Shown here piece by piece: positions 17,267 through 26,233 of a DNA stretch of 64,000 nucleotides; within the stretch, counting starts at the first letter, position 1; the number at the start of each line of letters is the position of its first letter. The notes under the pieces were generated by a model. It made no database searches. It was not told where the DNA came from and saw nothing but the letters and a program-made list of their open reading frames with translations. The stretch covers positions 248,001-312,000 of the forward strand of contig NZ_CP019688.1 in NCBI RefSeq assembly GCF_002287505.1. Reading direction: 5' to 3'. Origin of the DNA: Corynebacterium glaucum. GTDB taxonomy: Bacteria; Actinomycetota; Actinomycetes; Mycobacteriales; Mycobacteriaceae. A program made the position numbers and the translations under genes.

Positions 17267-18592
17267 GTGAGCGTACTTGTTGTGGGGATGTCCCATCGCT
17301 CCGCGCCCGTTGCGCTCCTTGAGCGCATAAGCATGGATGAGACCGTGCAGGAGGATGCTGGTGCGGCGTTGGTCGCGCAAGCGTCGATTAGCGAGGCGCT
17401 GATCATCTCCACCTGCAACCGCTTGGAGATCTACGCGGTGACTAACGCGTTCCATGCCGGGGTGGAGGATGTGCTTGAGGTGCTCGCGGACATCTCCGGG
17501 GTCTCCGAGGCGGAGCTTCGCACTTATTTGTATGTCCGCTACGCCGATGCGGCGGCGCAGCACATGTTCTCTGTGGCCTCGGGCTTGGACTCGATGGTGG
17601 TGGGCGAGCAGCAGATCATCGGTCAGGTGCGCGCCTCGTACCTGGACGCTGCCGAGCGCGGCACCGTCGGGCCTGCGCTGCATTCGCTCGCGCAAACCGC
17701 GCTGCACACCGGCAAGCGCGTCCACGCTGAAACCGGCATCGACGACGCGGGCGGCTCCATGGTCACCTTCGCGCTCGACGAGGCGGAAAAAGTCATGGGC
17801 AGCGATTTTGCCGGCAAGACCGCACTCGTGCTGGGTGCCGGGGCGATGAGCTCGCTGGCTGCCACACAGCTAGGCAAGCGCGGGGTGCGCAAGCTGATCA
17901 TTGCCAACCGCACCCGCTCGCGCGCGGAACGCCTCGCCGAGCACGCCCGCGAGGCCGGGGTGGCGGCCGAGGTGGTGGACTTCAACGCCCGCACCGGTGC
18001 GCTCTCGCGCGCCGACATCACGGTTTCCGCGACCGCCTCGGACGGGTTCACCATCACCGCCGACGACCTCTCCGGCCCCGCGGTCCTGGTGGATCTCTCG
18101 CTGCCGCGCGACATCGCGGACGACGTGACGCAACGCGACGGCATCCACCTGATCAACATCGAGTACCTGCACACCACGCGCGGCGGCGTGGACTCCGAAG
18201 ATTCGCTCGCGTTGCGCCAGGCCCAGGCCATTGTCGCCGAAGAAGTAGAGACGTTCAGCTCGCAGCAGCGCGTGCGCGATATTGCCCCTGCCGTGGCGCG
18301 CCTGCGCCGCACTGCGGGCGAGGTTCAGGACTTCGAGCTGCAACGCTTGCGCACGAAGCTCCCAGACCTGAGTGAGGAGGACTTCGACCAGGTCACCCGC
18401 ACCGTCAAGCGTGTCGTGGACAAGCTGCTGCACACCCCGACCGTGAAGATCAAGGAGCTCGCCGCGACCAGCGAGCAAGTCAGCGTGGAAACGGTGATTG
18501 AGGAGTTGTTCGGGCTCGGCCGCTCTTCCGTCGCCATCGACGCGCAGCGCCTCCCACGCCCGGAAGAATTGCAATTGAAGGAGCACATGTGA
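17267..18592 (+). CDS. hemA: glutamyl-tRNA reductase, first step of heme synthesis (C5 route)
   Basis: 441 residues from GTG 17267, which has GGAGG 6 bases upstream; an in-frame GTG at 17243 lacks one. The enzyme reduces Glu-tRNA to glutamate-1-semialdehyde. [12 protein letters not shown] carries the catalytic Cys50, and [20 protein letters not shown] is the family signature. The NADPH domain has [15 protein letters not shown] and [16 protein letters not shown]. The C-terminal dimerisation helix follows. The stop overlaps hemC by 4 bases (GTGA). It starts the heme operon. Confidence 0.97.
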   Translation: MSVLVVGMSHRSAPVALLERISMDETVQEDAGAALVAQASISEALIISTCNRLEIYAVTNAFHAGVEDVLEVLADISGVSEAELRTYLYVRYADAAAQHMFSVASGLDSMVVGEQQIIGQVRASYLDAAERGTVGPALHSLAQTALHTGKRVHAETGIDDAGGSMVTFALDEAEKVMGSDFAGKTALVLGAGAMSSLAATQLGKRGVRKLIIANRTRSRAERLAEHAREAGVAAEVVDFNARTGALSRADITVSATASDGFTITADDLSGPAVLVDLSLPRDIADDVTQRDGIHLINIEYLHTTRGGVDSEDSLALRQAQAIVAEEVETFSSQQRVRDIAPAVARLRRTAGEVQDFELQRLRTKLPDLSEEDFDQVTRTVKRVVDKLLHTPTVKIKELAATSEQVSVETVIEELFGLGRSSVAIDAQRLPRPEELQLKEHM

Positions 18593-19479
18593 CGTTGCGC
18601 ATCGGCACTCGCGGGTCCCACCTCGCCACAACCCAGTCGGGGCACATTCAAGCAATGCTTATCGACGAAGGGTTTGACGCGGAACTCCACGTAGTGGTGA
18701 CGCCGGGGGACAGGTCGCAGGCTCCCGTCGAGCGCATCGGTGTCGGTGTGTTCACCTCGGCGCTCCGCGACGCGTTGTTTGACGGCGGCGTCGACGTGGC
18801 TGTCCACTCCTTCAAAGACCTCCCGACCGCGGATGAGCCGCGCGCGCACCTCATCGTGCCGAAGCGCGAGGACAACCGCGAGGCGCTGATCGCGCGCGAC
18901 CAGCTGACCCTGGCGGAGCTGCCGGAGGGTGCGAAGGTGGGCACGTCTGCCCCGCGCCGCATCTCGCAGCTGCGGGCAATGCGCCCGGACCTGGATATTC
19001 GTCCCCTGCGCGGCAACATCGAGCGCCGGATGAACTACGTGACCACCGGCGAACTCGACGCGATTGTGCTGGCGTACGCAGGTCTGGCTCGCGGCGGGTA
19101 CGGCAACCGCGCGACCGAACTGTTCGACCCGGAAGTGTTCATGCCGGCGCCCGCCCAAGGTGCGCTTGCGGTGGAGTGCCGCTCGGACGACGCCGACACC
19201 CGCGCCGCGGTCGACCGCCTCATCGACCCGTCTGCGACGGCGGAGGCGACCGCAGAGCGCCAAGTACTGGCCACCTTGGAGGCGGGCTGCACCGCGCCCG
19301 TAGCCTCGTACGCCACCGTCGATACGCAAAGCGGCCAGCTCACGCTCCATGGCGGGGTGTTCGCGCTCGACGGCTCGGCCCAGATGGTGGAAAGCGCTGC
19401 TGGTGATGATCCGGTTGCGCTCGGGCGTGAGGTTGCCGCGGCACTGCTCGAACGCGGTGCAGCGGAGATCATGCGCTAG
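18589..19479 (+). CDS. hemC: hydroxymethylbilane synthase (porphobilinogen deaminase)
   Basis: 296 residues. Polymerises four porphobilinogens to hydroxymethylbilane using a dipyrromethane cofactor on Cys234 ([14 protein letters not shown]). Other family blocks: [49 protein letters not shown] and [15 protein letters not shown] start overlaps the hemA stop, so the genes are translationally coupled. Length and motifs are normal. Confidence 0.97.
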   Translation: MTLRIGTRGSHLATTQSGHIQAMLIDEGFDAELHVVVTPGDRSQAPVERIGVGVFTSALRDALFDGGVDVAVHSFKDLPTADEPRAHLIVPKREDNREALIARDQLTLAELPEGAKVGTSAPRRISQLRAMRPDLDIRPLRGNIERRMNYVTTGELDAIVLAYAGLARGGYGNRATELFDPEVFMPAPAQGALAVECRSDDADTRAAVDRLIDPSATAEATAERQVLATLEAGCTAPVASYATVDTQSGQLTLHGGVFALDGSAQMVESAAGDDPVALGREVAAALLERGAAEIMR

Positions 19480-19505
19480 CACCGGCGTTTTTGTTTCCCG
19501 GCACT

Positions 19506-19521
19506 TCCACCTTAAGGTGGA
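19506..19521. promoter_or_regulatory. 16-bp perfect palindrome between hemC and hemD, probable operator
   Basis: TCCACCTTAAGGTGGA is a perfect palindrome without spacer. It overlaps TTCCAC (19505-19510), which lies 18 bases before TACGTT (19529-19534). A palindrome between promoter elements with a long spacer is the geometry of MerR-family sites (established knowledge); the regulator here is unknown. Confidence 0.5.
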
Positions 19522-19633
19522 GCTACCATACGTTTATTTGTCTCGGCGTCACCGGGTCGCTTAAAGCGCCCAAGATCGCCGGGACTGCTATTTGTGCCAT
19601 AGAAAAGATCATTTGATGACTTCGGAGACAAAC

Positions 19634-21352
19634 ATGCAGCCGACGGGGAAAATCATCTTCGTTGGTGCAGGTCCGGGCAACCCTGATCTGTTGACCATCC
19701 GCGCCCGCGAGGTGTTGGAATCCAATGCTATCGCGCTGGTTGATCCGGATGTGTCTCAGGGTGTCCGAAATGTCGTCGCCACGGCACTCGAGGTGCCGAA
19801 GGCGAAGCTGGACGAGGCAAACGCCGCTTACGAGAAGCTGGTGGCGGAGGCCAAAGAGGCCGGCGCTCGGCGCAAACCAGCTCGCCCGGATGATCCCACT
19901 GCTGCGGAGATCGCTGAGGTGGAGTTGGGCGTTGAAGGGATCGTCGACAAGCTTCAAGCTGCTCTTGACTCTTCTGCTGCTGCGATTGAGCGAGGTGAGG
20001 GTGGCGACGGTGATGTGATCCGCCTGGTGTGCGGCAATCCGCTCACCCGCGACTCTGTCATGGCCGAGGTTTCGGCTGTCGCGGCTGCCGGCCTGGAGTT
20101 CCAGGTGGTGCCGGGCATGAGCTTGCCGTCGACGGTGCCGTCGTTCGCCGGTATCGCACTCGGGTCCACGTTCACCGAGACGGACCTGGCCAACGAGTCG
20201 GTGGACTGGGATCAGCTTGCGAACGCGCCGCAGCCGCTGGTGTTCCAAGCCACGCAAGAGCACCTGGAGGAGATGGCGACGCAGCTGATGGACCGCGGTT
20301 TCGCCGGTTCGACTGCGCTGACGGTGACCACCAACGGCACGACGCGCCTGCAGCGCACCTTCGACGCGACGCTGCAAACCGTGGGCAAGCTCGACGCGGA
20401 GCTCACCGGTTCCCTGGTGGTCACGTTGGGCACCGCGCCCGACGAGCGCGCGAAATACTCCTGGTGGGAAAACCGCCCGCTGTACGGGTGGCGGGTGCTG
20501 GTGCCGCGCGCGAAGGAGCAGGCCGGCCCGATGAACGCTCGTCTGAGCTCGTACGGCGCGATCCCGCAATCGGTGCCGACGATTTCCATGGAGCCGCCGC
20601 GCAACCCCGCGCAGATGGACCGCGCGATCAAGGGCATTGTTGAAGGCCGCTACCAGTGGGTGGTGTTCACCTCCACTAACGCGGTTGACGCGGTGTGGGA
20701 CAAGTTCGAGGAACTGGGCCTGGACGCGCGCTCGTTTGCCGGCGTGCACTTGGCGGCGGTGGGGCAAAAGACCGCGGACGCGATCCGTGCGCGCGGCATG
20801 TTCCCCGAGGTCGTGCCGCACCGTACGAAGCAAAACGCCGCCGGTCTGGTGGACGTGTTCCCGGAGTACGTCGAGGACATTGATCCGGTCTCGCGCGTGC
20901 TGTTGCCGCGCGCTGACCTGGGCACCGACGTGCTTGTCGACGGCCTTGTGGAAAAGGGCTGGGAGGTCGACGACGTGGTTGCGTACCGCACCGTGCGCGC
21001 CGCCCCGCCTGCGCCGGAAGTGCGCGACATGATCAAGACCGGCGGGTTCGACGCAGTGTGCTTCACCTCCGCGTCCACCGTGAAGAATCTGGTGGGGATC
21101 GCGGGTAAACCGCACCAGCGCACCATCATTGCCTGCATCGGGCCCATGGCTGCGGCGGAGGCGCGCGAGCAGGGCTTGCGTGTGGACGTTGTGCCGGAGG
21201 TCGCAGACGTGCCCTCGCTTGTCGACGCCTTGGCGGCCCACGTTGCCGACCTGCGCGCCGCCGGCCAGCTGCCGCCGCCACGCAAGAAGCGCCGCGCTCG
21301 TCGTAAAGCGTCGGAAGATGCTGCGCAGCCCGCCGAATCGGCGCAGGACTAG
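19634..21352 (+). CDS. hemD: bifunctional CobA-like / uroporphyrinogen-III synthase fusion
   Basis: 572 residues from ATG 19634, which has GGAG 6 bases upstream; ATG 19616 is in frame but without a ribosome site. Residues 1-235 are a tetrapyrrole-methylase domain (IIFVGAGPGNPDLLTIRA; VVPGMSLPSTVPSFAGI). The expected GDP block reads CGNP and the T-H-R end is missing, so methylase activity is doubtful. Residues about 265-510 are HemD (VLVPRAKEQAGPM, VFTSTNAVDAV, FTSASTVKNLV), closing the tetrapyrrole ring to uroporphyrinogen III. The tail is basic and disordered (PPPRKKRRARRKA). The CobA-HemD fusion is usual in actinobacteria. Confidence 0.93.
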   Translation: MQPTGKIIFVGAGPGNPDLLTIRAREVLESNAIALVDPDVSQGVRNVVATALEVPKAKLDEANAAYEKLVAEAKEAGARRKPARPDDPTAAEIAEVELGVEGIVDKLQAALDSSAAAIERGEGGDGDVIRLVCGNPLTRDSVMAEVSAVAAAGLEFQVVPGMSLPSTVPSFAGIALGSTFTETDLANESVDWDQLANAPQPLVFQATQEHLEEMATQLMDRGFAGSTALTVTTNGTTRLQRTFDATLQTVGKLDAELTGSLVVTLGTAPDERAKYSWWENRPLYGWRVLVPRAKEQAGPMNARLSSYGAIPQSVPTISMEPPRNPAQMDRAIKGIVEGRYQWVVFTSTNAVDAVWDKFEELGLDARSFAGVHLAAVGQKTADAIRARGMFPEVVPHRTKQNAAGLVDVFPEYVEDIDPVSRVLLPRADLGTDVLVDGLVEKGWEVDDVVAYRTVRAAPPAPEVRDMIKTGGFDAVCFTSASTVKNLVGIAGKPHQRTIIACIGPMAAAEAREQGLRVDVVPEVADVPSLVDALAAHVADLRAAGQLPPPRKKRRARRKASEDAAQPAESAQD

Positions 21353-21360
21353 GCCCGTCC

Positions 21361-21366
21361 TAAGAT
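21361..21366 (+). promoter_or_regulatory. -10 element TAAGAT of hemB, leaderless
   Basis: TAAGAT, then 7 bases, then ATG 21374. The same hexamer and spacing precede the LacI gene at 56341. Confidence 0.45.
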
Positions 21367-21373
21367 GGGGCGC

Positions 21374-22399
21374 ATGGTGTTTGACCCGCAGACCTATTTC
21401 AATCCCCGCCGTCCACGCCGCCTGCGGCAGACCCCGCAGCTGCGTGCGCTGACGGCGGAAACGCGCCTGGACCCGGCGGATTTCATCCTGCCGGTGTTCG
21501 TGGCCGACGGCATCACGGAAAAGCGCGAGATTTCGTCCATGCCCGGGGTGTTCCAACACACCACGGATTCGCTCAAAGCGCTTTGCCACGAGGCACTCGA
21601 GGCCGGAGTGACCTGCGTCGACGTTTTCGGAGTGCCGGAGGACGCCGCGAAAGACGCCGAAGGTTCGATCGCGTGGGACCCAGACGGGGTGCTTAACCGC
21701 GGTCTCGCCGCGCTGCGTGAGGAGTTCGGCGATGACCTGCTCATCATGGCGGACACCTGCCTCGATGAGTTCACCGACCACGGCCACTGCGGCGTGGTCG
21801 CCACAGACCGCTTCGGGCGCCAGGTAGTGGACAACGACGCCACTCTCGAGCTCTACGCGAAGATGGCGCTCGCCCAGGCCGAGGCCGGGGCGCACATCGT
21901 GAGCCCGTCCGGGATGATGGACGGCCAGATCGGCGTGATCCGCGAGGCGCTCGACGAAGCCGGCTTTACAGACGTGGCCATCATGGCGTACTCGGCGAAG
22001 TACGCCTCAAAGTTCTTCGGCCCGTTCCGCGACGCGGTCGGCTCGTCGCTGACCGGGGACCGCCGCACCTACCAGCAGGATCCGGCGAACATCCGCGAGT
22101 CGCTGCTCGAAGTTGAGCTAGATCTCGACGAAGGTGCCGACTTTGTCTTGGTGAAACCGGCCATGCCGTACCTCGATGTGCTGTCTCAGGTTGCCGCGAT
22201 GTCCCCGGTGCCGGTGGCGGCATACCAAGTCTCCGGCGAATACTCGATGCTGGTTGCCGCAGGTCAAAACGGCTGGATCGACTTCCACGACACGATGATG
22301 GAAGCGCTGATTGGCATCAAGCGCGCCGGTGCAGACCAGATCCTCACCTACTACGCCATCGAAGCTTCCCGCGCGCTGCGGGCGGCCGGTGGGCGATAG
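21374..22399 (+). CDS. hemB: delta-aminolevulinic acid dehydratase (porphobilinogen synthase)
   Basis: 341 residues from ATG 21374; ATG 21365 would add three residues but overlaps the likely -10. Condenses two 5-aminolevulinates to porphobilinogen. Metal-site region [18 protein letters not shown], the first active-site Lys region [16 protein letters not shown] and the Schiff-base Lys in [12 protein letters not shown]. Also [19 protein letters not shown] and the C-terminal QVSGEYSML. Full family length. The gene follows hemD closely. Confidence 0.97.
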   Translation: MVFDPQTYFNPRRPRRLRQTPQLRALTAETRLDPADFILPVFVADGITEKREISSMPGVFQHTTDSLKALCHEALEAGVTCVDVFGVPEDAAKDAEGSIAWDPDGVLNRGLAALREEFGDDLLIMADTCLDEFTDHGHCGVVATDRFGRQVVDNDATLELYAKMALAQAEAGAHIVSPSGMMDGQIGVIREALDEAGFTDVAIMAYSAKYASKFFGPFRDAVGSSLTGDRRTYQQDPANIRESLLEVELDLDEGADFVLVKPAMPYLDVLSQVAAMSPVPVAAYQVSGEYSMLVAAGQNGWIDFHDTMMEALIGIKRAGADQILTYYAIEASRALRAAGGR

Positions 22400-22417
22400 G
22401 CATTAAGGAGCCACACC

Positions 22418-23047
22418 ATGGTGAGTCTTCCCCCGATCAACCCCAACTCCGCGTCGCATGTGGAGCCAAAGGCGGTCGACGAGGCGTCGACAAGCAAAAA
22501 GGGTTCCAAGCCTGAGGCCGTGAGATTCATGCTGGGGTGCTGGGCTGCGATGATTCTCGGGGAGCTTTTGCACCAGATCCTGCAAATTGTGGGCATCGTG
22601 ATCGACCCGGCACCCCTGCGTGAGGCCTCTCGTGAGGCTGCGCGCGGGCAAGAGGGTGCCCTGTCTGATTCGGTGATGAATGCGGCGATGTGGTCATCCG
22701 TGGCGATCATGGCGCTGATTCAGCTGGCGATTCTGGCGATGTTCACCGCCGCGCTGCTGGCGCTGAACAAGCAGAAGCGGTGGGCACCGAACGCGCGCCG
22801 GCTGCTGCAGATCTTTGGCATCTTCTTCGGCATCCGCGCGCTGGCGCTGTTCATGACGCACCCAACGTCGACGGCAATCCCAATGGCGTTCTACGGCTTT
22901 GACGGCGTGGTGCAGATTTTGGTTGCCGTGGCAGGTGGTCTGGGCGTGTTCTACGCTTCGCAAAGGGAGTCGATCCAGTGGGCCGAGGCTGGCGTACCGC
23001 CTGAGCAGCGCGACAAGCGCGGCCCAGGTCCGCTCGGCGGCAAGTAA
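22418..23047 (+). CDS. membrane protein of unknown function in the heme cluster (1)
   Basis: 209 residues. A polar N-terminus (1-35), then four hydrophobic spans near 36-62, 88-115, 124-146 and 150-178, and a polar, Gly/Pro-rich tail. No catalytic motif is seen. It starts 18 bases after hemB, with GGAG upstream, and is followed by a second membrane protein of similar design (9-base gap), then the P-type ATPase-like gene. The three probably share the hemB transcript. Function unknown; the grouping suggests a membrane assembly. Confidence 0.78.
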   Translation: MVSLPPINPNSASHVEPKAVDEASTSKKGSKPEAVRFMLGCWAAMILGELLHQILQIVGIVIDPAPLREASREAARGQEGALSDSVMNAAMWSSVAIMALIQLAILAMFTAALLALNKQKRWAPNARRLLQIFGIFFGIRALALFMTHPTSTAIPMAFYGFDGVVQILVAVAGGLGVFYASQRESIQWAEAGVPPEQRDKRGPGPLGGK

Positions 23048-23056
23048 AGGAGTCTC

Positions 23057-23551
23057 ATGGCGGGCATGTTTCCGACGCTGGTGTCGGACCCGAACGACCG
23101 GAACCGGCGCTTCATTGGCACTGTTGGCGACACTTGGCCGCAGCCGCTGCGGATGTCCTACTGGCTCTACCTTGTTGCGGCGGTGTTTATGCTGGTCACC
23201 GGCATGCTCATGATCGCCGCTGGCATGCCCGAAGGACTCAGCGCGGAGGCGCTGCAATTCTTCCGCACGAACATGTACCTCGTGGCCGTTGGAAACCTGG
23301 TGCTGGCCGTGTGCATCACCGCCGCCGCGTCCTTTCTGCAGCAGGGTTCGAAGCGGGCGCGCACGGTGCTGAGCGTGTGCGTGGGCCTTGCCATGTTCCT
23401 CAACTTCGCCGGGTTCTTTGTCAAGGTCTCCAGCTGGGCCGGGTTTGTCATCGTGTTCGTTCTCGCGTTCGCGGTGTTCTTCATGTTCCGGCCGGCGTCG
23501 AACGCGTTCATCGCTGAGCGCAGCGGCGACCCCTGGCTGGGGCTGAAGTAG
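23057..23551 (+). CDS. membrane protein of unknown function in the heme cluster (2)
   Basis: 164 residues with four spans near 36-58, 74-96, 101-122 and 124-145; the N-terminal 30 residues are polar. It has AAAGGAG ahead of the ATG. Its hydropathy layout and spacing resemble the preceding gene, and the last 15 residues (FIAERSGDPWLGLK) are polar. No known domain recognised. It sits 15 bases before the P-type ATPase-like gene and may be a partner of it. Confidence 0.78.
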   Translation: MAGMFPTLVSDPNDRNRRFIGTVGDTWPQPLRMSYWLYLVAAVFMLVTGMLMIAAGMPEGLSAEALQFFRTNMYLVAVGNLVLAVCITAAASFLQQGSKRARTVLSVCVGLAMFLNFAGFFVKVSSWAGFVIVFVLAFAVFFMFRPASNAFIAERSGDPWLGLK

Positions 23552-23566
23552 GCAGGGGTCGCAGAC

Positions 23567-26209
23567 GTGGCCGAAGACCATTCCAAAGACCTCTCGCGCT
23601 CGATTGCGCTGGCACGCGACGCCGCGAAGCTCGCCGGCGTAGAAACCGACCCCGAGGCGGTGCGCGAAGCAGAAGGCGACCGCAACCGCACGAACGCCTC
23701 CTACGCCTTTGAACTTGAAGGCGTGGAGGACGGCCCGCAGCTGGGCACCATCGAGGCCGCGTTGGAATCCGTACCAGGCGTCACCGCGCAACTGGTGTAC
23801 TCCACTTCAATGGCGTGGATCACCGCGCCAGTGGACCTGGACCCGCAAAGCCTGGAAGAGCTCATCGCGTCCTTCGGTGTGAAAGCCACGATGACGGATT
23901 CCACGCTGCGCCGCCGCCAGCTGCTCGCCAATTCACCAGAGCGCCATACGCTGCGCCAAACCAACCACGGTGTCTCGGAGCGCGTGCGGAAGCGCCGCCG
24001 GCTCGTCGCCGCAGACCTTTCAGCCGCGCGCGAAGCAGGATTTTTGCGCCGCACCGAGCCGAAAGCCGACCAGGAATCCGACTTTGACGTGCTGTTCACG
24101 GCCCGCGACCTGGTCACGCCCACGAGGTTGATCGCGGCAATCGTGCTGTCTCTCCCGGTCATCGTCTTGTCGTACTTGCCCGCGCTGCAGTTTGACGGCT
24201 GGCAGTGGGTCGCCTTCGCCCTGGCCACCCCGGTTGTGCTGTGGTGCGCGTTTCCCTTCCACCGGGCGATGGCGGGCGGCGTGCGCCGCGGTATCTCCGC
24301 ACTCGACGGCGCAAGCTCCGTCGCCATCATCGCAGCCTATCTGTGGTCGCTTATCGCGCTGCTGTTCACCCCAGCAGGAGACATCGGCTGGACTTCCTCC
24401 GGCGGATGGTTGCCCACACGCCGCGGCGACGAGCTCGAGATCTTCCTTGACGTGTCGTGCGGTATTACTGCGATGCTGCTGATCGGACGTTACTTCACCA
24501 AACGCGTCGGCGAGAACCTCGTCGATGCCATGCGCCGCTTAACACCCGGCCCGGAGGAGGAATACGAGGTCACCCGCCGCGGGCGTGGCGAGGACGCACT
24601 CTTGCCCGCCAGCGAAATCAACCGCGGCGATGACCTCGTCCTCACCCCGGGCAAGGTGGTTCCGGTCGATGGAGAAGTCATCGGCGGCAGCGCCACAGTG
24701 CACTATTTGCTTGTCGACGGCTCCTCGCACCCGACATTGAAAGTCGGCGACAGCATCGCTGCCGGCACAGTTATTGAGAGCGGCCGGGTGAAGGTACGCG
24801 CGAAACGCATCGGCCACGCGACGCGATGGGCGTCCGTGAGCCGGTGGGTGGCTGACGCCTCGAAACGTGAGAACGAGGCGACGGCGGTATCAACGCATTC
24901 AGCGGGCATGCTGATTCCGGCTGCGTATGTGCTTGCCCTGCTCGACTTCGGCATGTGGGTGCTTCTCACCGGCGACTACAACGCGGCATTCTCCACCGCG
25001 CTGGCGATCCTTGCGGTTGTCGCACCGGTCGCGTTGGCGATCTCGCCGGCGCTTGCGACCCGCAACGGAATCGAGGCTGCCGCGCGTAACGGCATCCTGG
25101 TGCGAGACGGTGCCGTGCTGCGACGAGCTGAAGAGATAGACACCGTGGTGTTCAACCGGGTGGGCACGCTGGTCGAGCCAGAAATGACGGTGGAAACCAT
25201 CACCGCCGCCCAAGGCGAGGACGTCGACCTGGTGCTGCTCATCGCCGCGGCGCTGCTGGTGGACTCGAACCACCCGTCGGCGCGAGCGATTGTCGCCGCC
25301 GCGCGCGAGGCCAAGGATCACGGCACTCCGTGGCGCGTGGAGCCGGAGGGCGCCGAGGTGAACCAGGACGGTAGCTGCGCTGGTCGCGTGGTTGCCCGCC
25401 GGGTGGATACTGGCGATGCGTTGGACACCTTGGATGTTGCCGGCAAGGTAGGCGTTGCGGGCGCGGTAGAGAACGAGGCGGCCGACTCGGGTGAAACGGA
25501 GGCCACCCGCCTCGACGCGCGGCTGTGGCGACCGACCAACCTCTCTCAGCTCAGCGGCCGGCTTGCGCTGGCGGCGACGAGCGGCGGTACACCGATCGTG
25601 GTGCGCTACAAAGGACGCGACCGCGGCGTGATCACGCTGCACGACCCGTTCAAGGCGGACGCTGCCGACGCGGTGTACCAGCTGGAGAAGATGGGTATAA
25701 CCACCGTCATGCTCTCGCGCGACACCTACGCGGTGGCGCGCAGGTTTGCCGACGTCCTCGGCATCACCTCTGTGCTGGCGGGGATCACGGCCCAAAACAA
25801 GCCTGCCGCGGTCCGGCAGGTACACACCCGCGGGGCGAACGTGGCGATGGTGGGCAGCGCGTCTGTGATGGACGTGGTCAAGGTCGCCGACGTGGGCATC
25901 ATCTACTCCGACGACGAGTTCTTCGAGGCTGGGCACGCGCGTCCCGGGGCAGAGGTGGATGCGGTGATCATGCGCGACGATGTGAGTGCAGTACCCCAGC
26001 TCCTCGAGCACGGCAGACGGGTGAGCCGCATCATCGACTCCAACATGGTGCTGGCCGGGGTGTACAACGGCGTGGCGGTAGTCCTTGCGGCGCTCGCTAT
26101 CCTCCCTCCGATGGGCGCGACGCTGCTCATGCTTGGCAGCTCGCTGGTGATTGAATACCGCTCCCGCCGCGCGGGCCGCTTCCCGCAGTCTGGAGGCTTT
26201 AGGCCGTAG
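23567..26209 (+). CDS. ctpA: P1B-type ATPase homologue with all catalytic signatures lost (pseudo-ATPase)
   Basis: 880 residues from GTG 23567. P1B architecture is kept: an HMA-like N-domain (about 43-110), eight membrane spans, A-, P- and N-domain regions, the N-domain His-Pro (SNHPSARAIV) and a Lys in QNKPAAVRQ. Yet the HMA domain has no CxxC, the A-domain TGE is replaced (VDGSSHP), the metal-site CPC of the sixth span reads A486-P487-V488, the phosphorylation site DKTGT reads N530-R-V-G-T, TGD reads SRD, and the hinge GDGxND reads VGSASVMD (762-769). It cannot form the aspartyl phosphate. The frame is intact with normal codon use, so it is not a decaying pseudogene. Symbol by position only. 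Confidence 0.85.
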   Translation: MAEDHSKDLSRSIALARDAAKLAGVETDPEAVREAEGDRNRTNASYAFELEGVEDGPQLGTIEAALESVPGVTAQLVYSTSMAWITAPVDLDPQSLEELIASFGVKATMTDSTLRRRQLLANSPERHTLRQTNHGVSERVRKRRRLVAADLSAAREAGFLRRTEPKADQESDFDVLFTARDLVTPTRLIAAIVLSLPVIVLSYLPALQFDGWQWVAFALATPVVLWCAFPFHRAMAGGVRRGISALDGASSVAIIAAYLWSLIALLFTPAGDIGWTSSGGWLPTRRGDELEIFLDVSCGITAMLLIGRYFTKRVGENLVDAMRRLTPGPEEEYEVTRRGRGEDALLPASEINRGDDLVLTPGKVVPVDGEVIGGSATVHYLLVDGSSHPTLKVGDSIAAGTVIESGRVKVRAKRIGHATRWASVSRWVADASKRENEATAVSTHSAGMLIPAAYVLALLDFGMWVLLTGDYNAAFSTALAILAVVAPVALAISPALATRNGIEAAARNGILVRDGAVLRRAEEIDTVVFNRVGTLVEPEMTVETITAAQGEDVDLVLLIAAALLVDSNHPSARAIVAAAREAKDHGTPWRVEPEGAEVNQDGSCAGRVVARRVDTGDALDTLDVAGKVGVAGAVENEAADSGETEATRLDARLWRPTNLSQLSGRLALAATSGGTPIVVRYKGRDRGVITLHDPFKADAADAVYQLEKMGITTVMLSRDTYAVARRFADVLGITSVLAGITAQNKPAAVRQVHTRGANVAMVGSASVMDVVKVADVGIIYSDDEFFEAGHARPGAEVDAVIMRDDVSAVPQLLEHGRRVSRIIDSNMVLAGVYNGVAVVLAALAILPPMGATLLMLGSSLVIEYRSRRAGRFPQSGGFRP

Positions 26210-26219
26210 GTGCGGCCGG

Positions 26220-26225
26220 TAGGCT
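26220..26225 (+). promoter_or_regulatory. -10 element TAGGCT of hemE, leaderless
   Basis: TAGGCT, then 8 bases, then the hemE ATG; no Shine-Dalgarno between. Confidence 0.5.
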
Positions 26226-26233
26226 TGAACATC

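Noticed and set aside
19523..21895. Very long open frame antisense to hemD/hemB
   Set aside because: It mirrors codon bias of the strongly supported hem genes, has no family motif and no ribosome site. The same holds for the long antisense frame over hemE/hemY (26399-28801).
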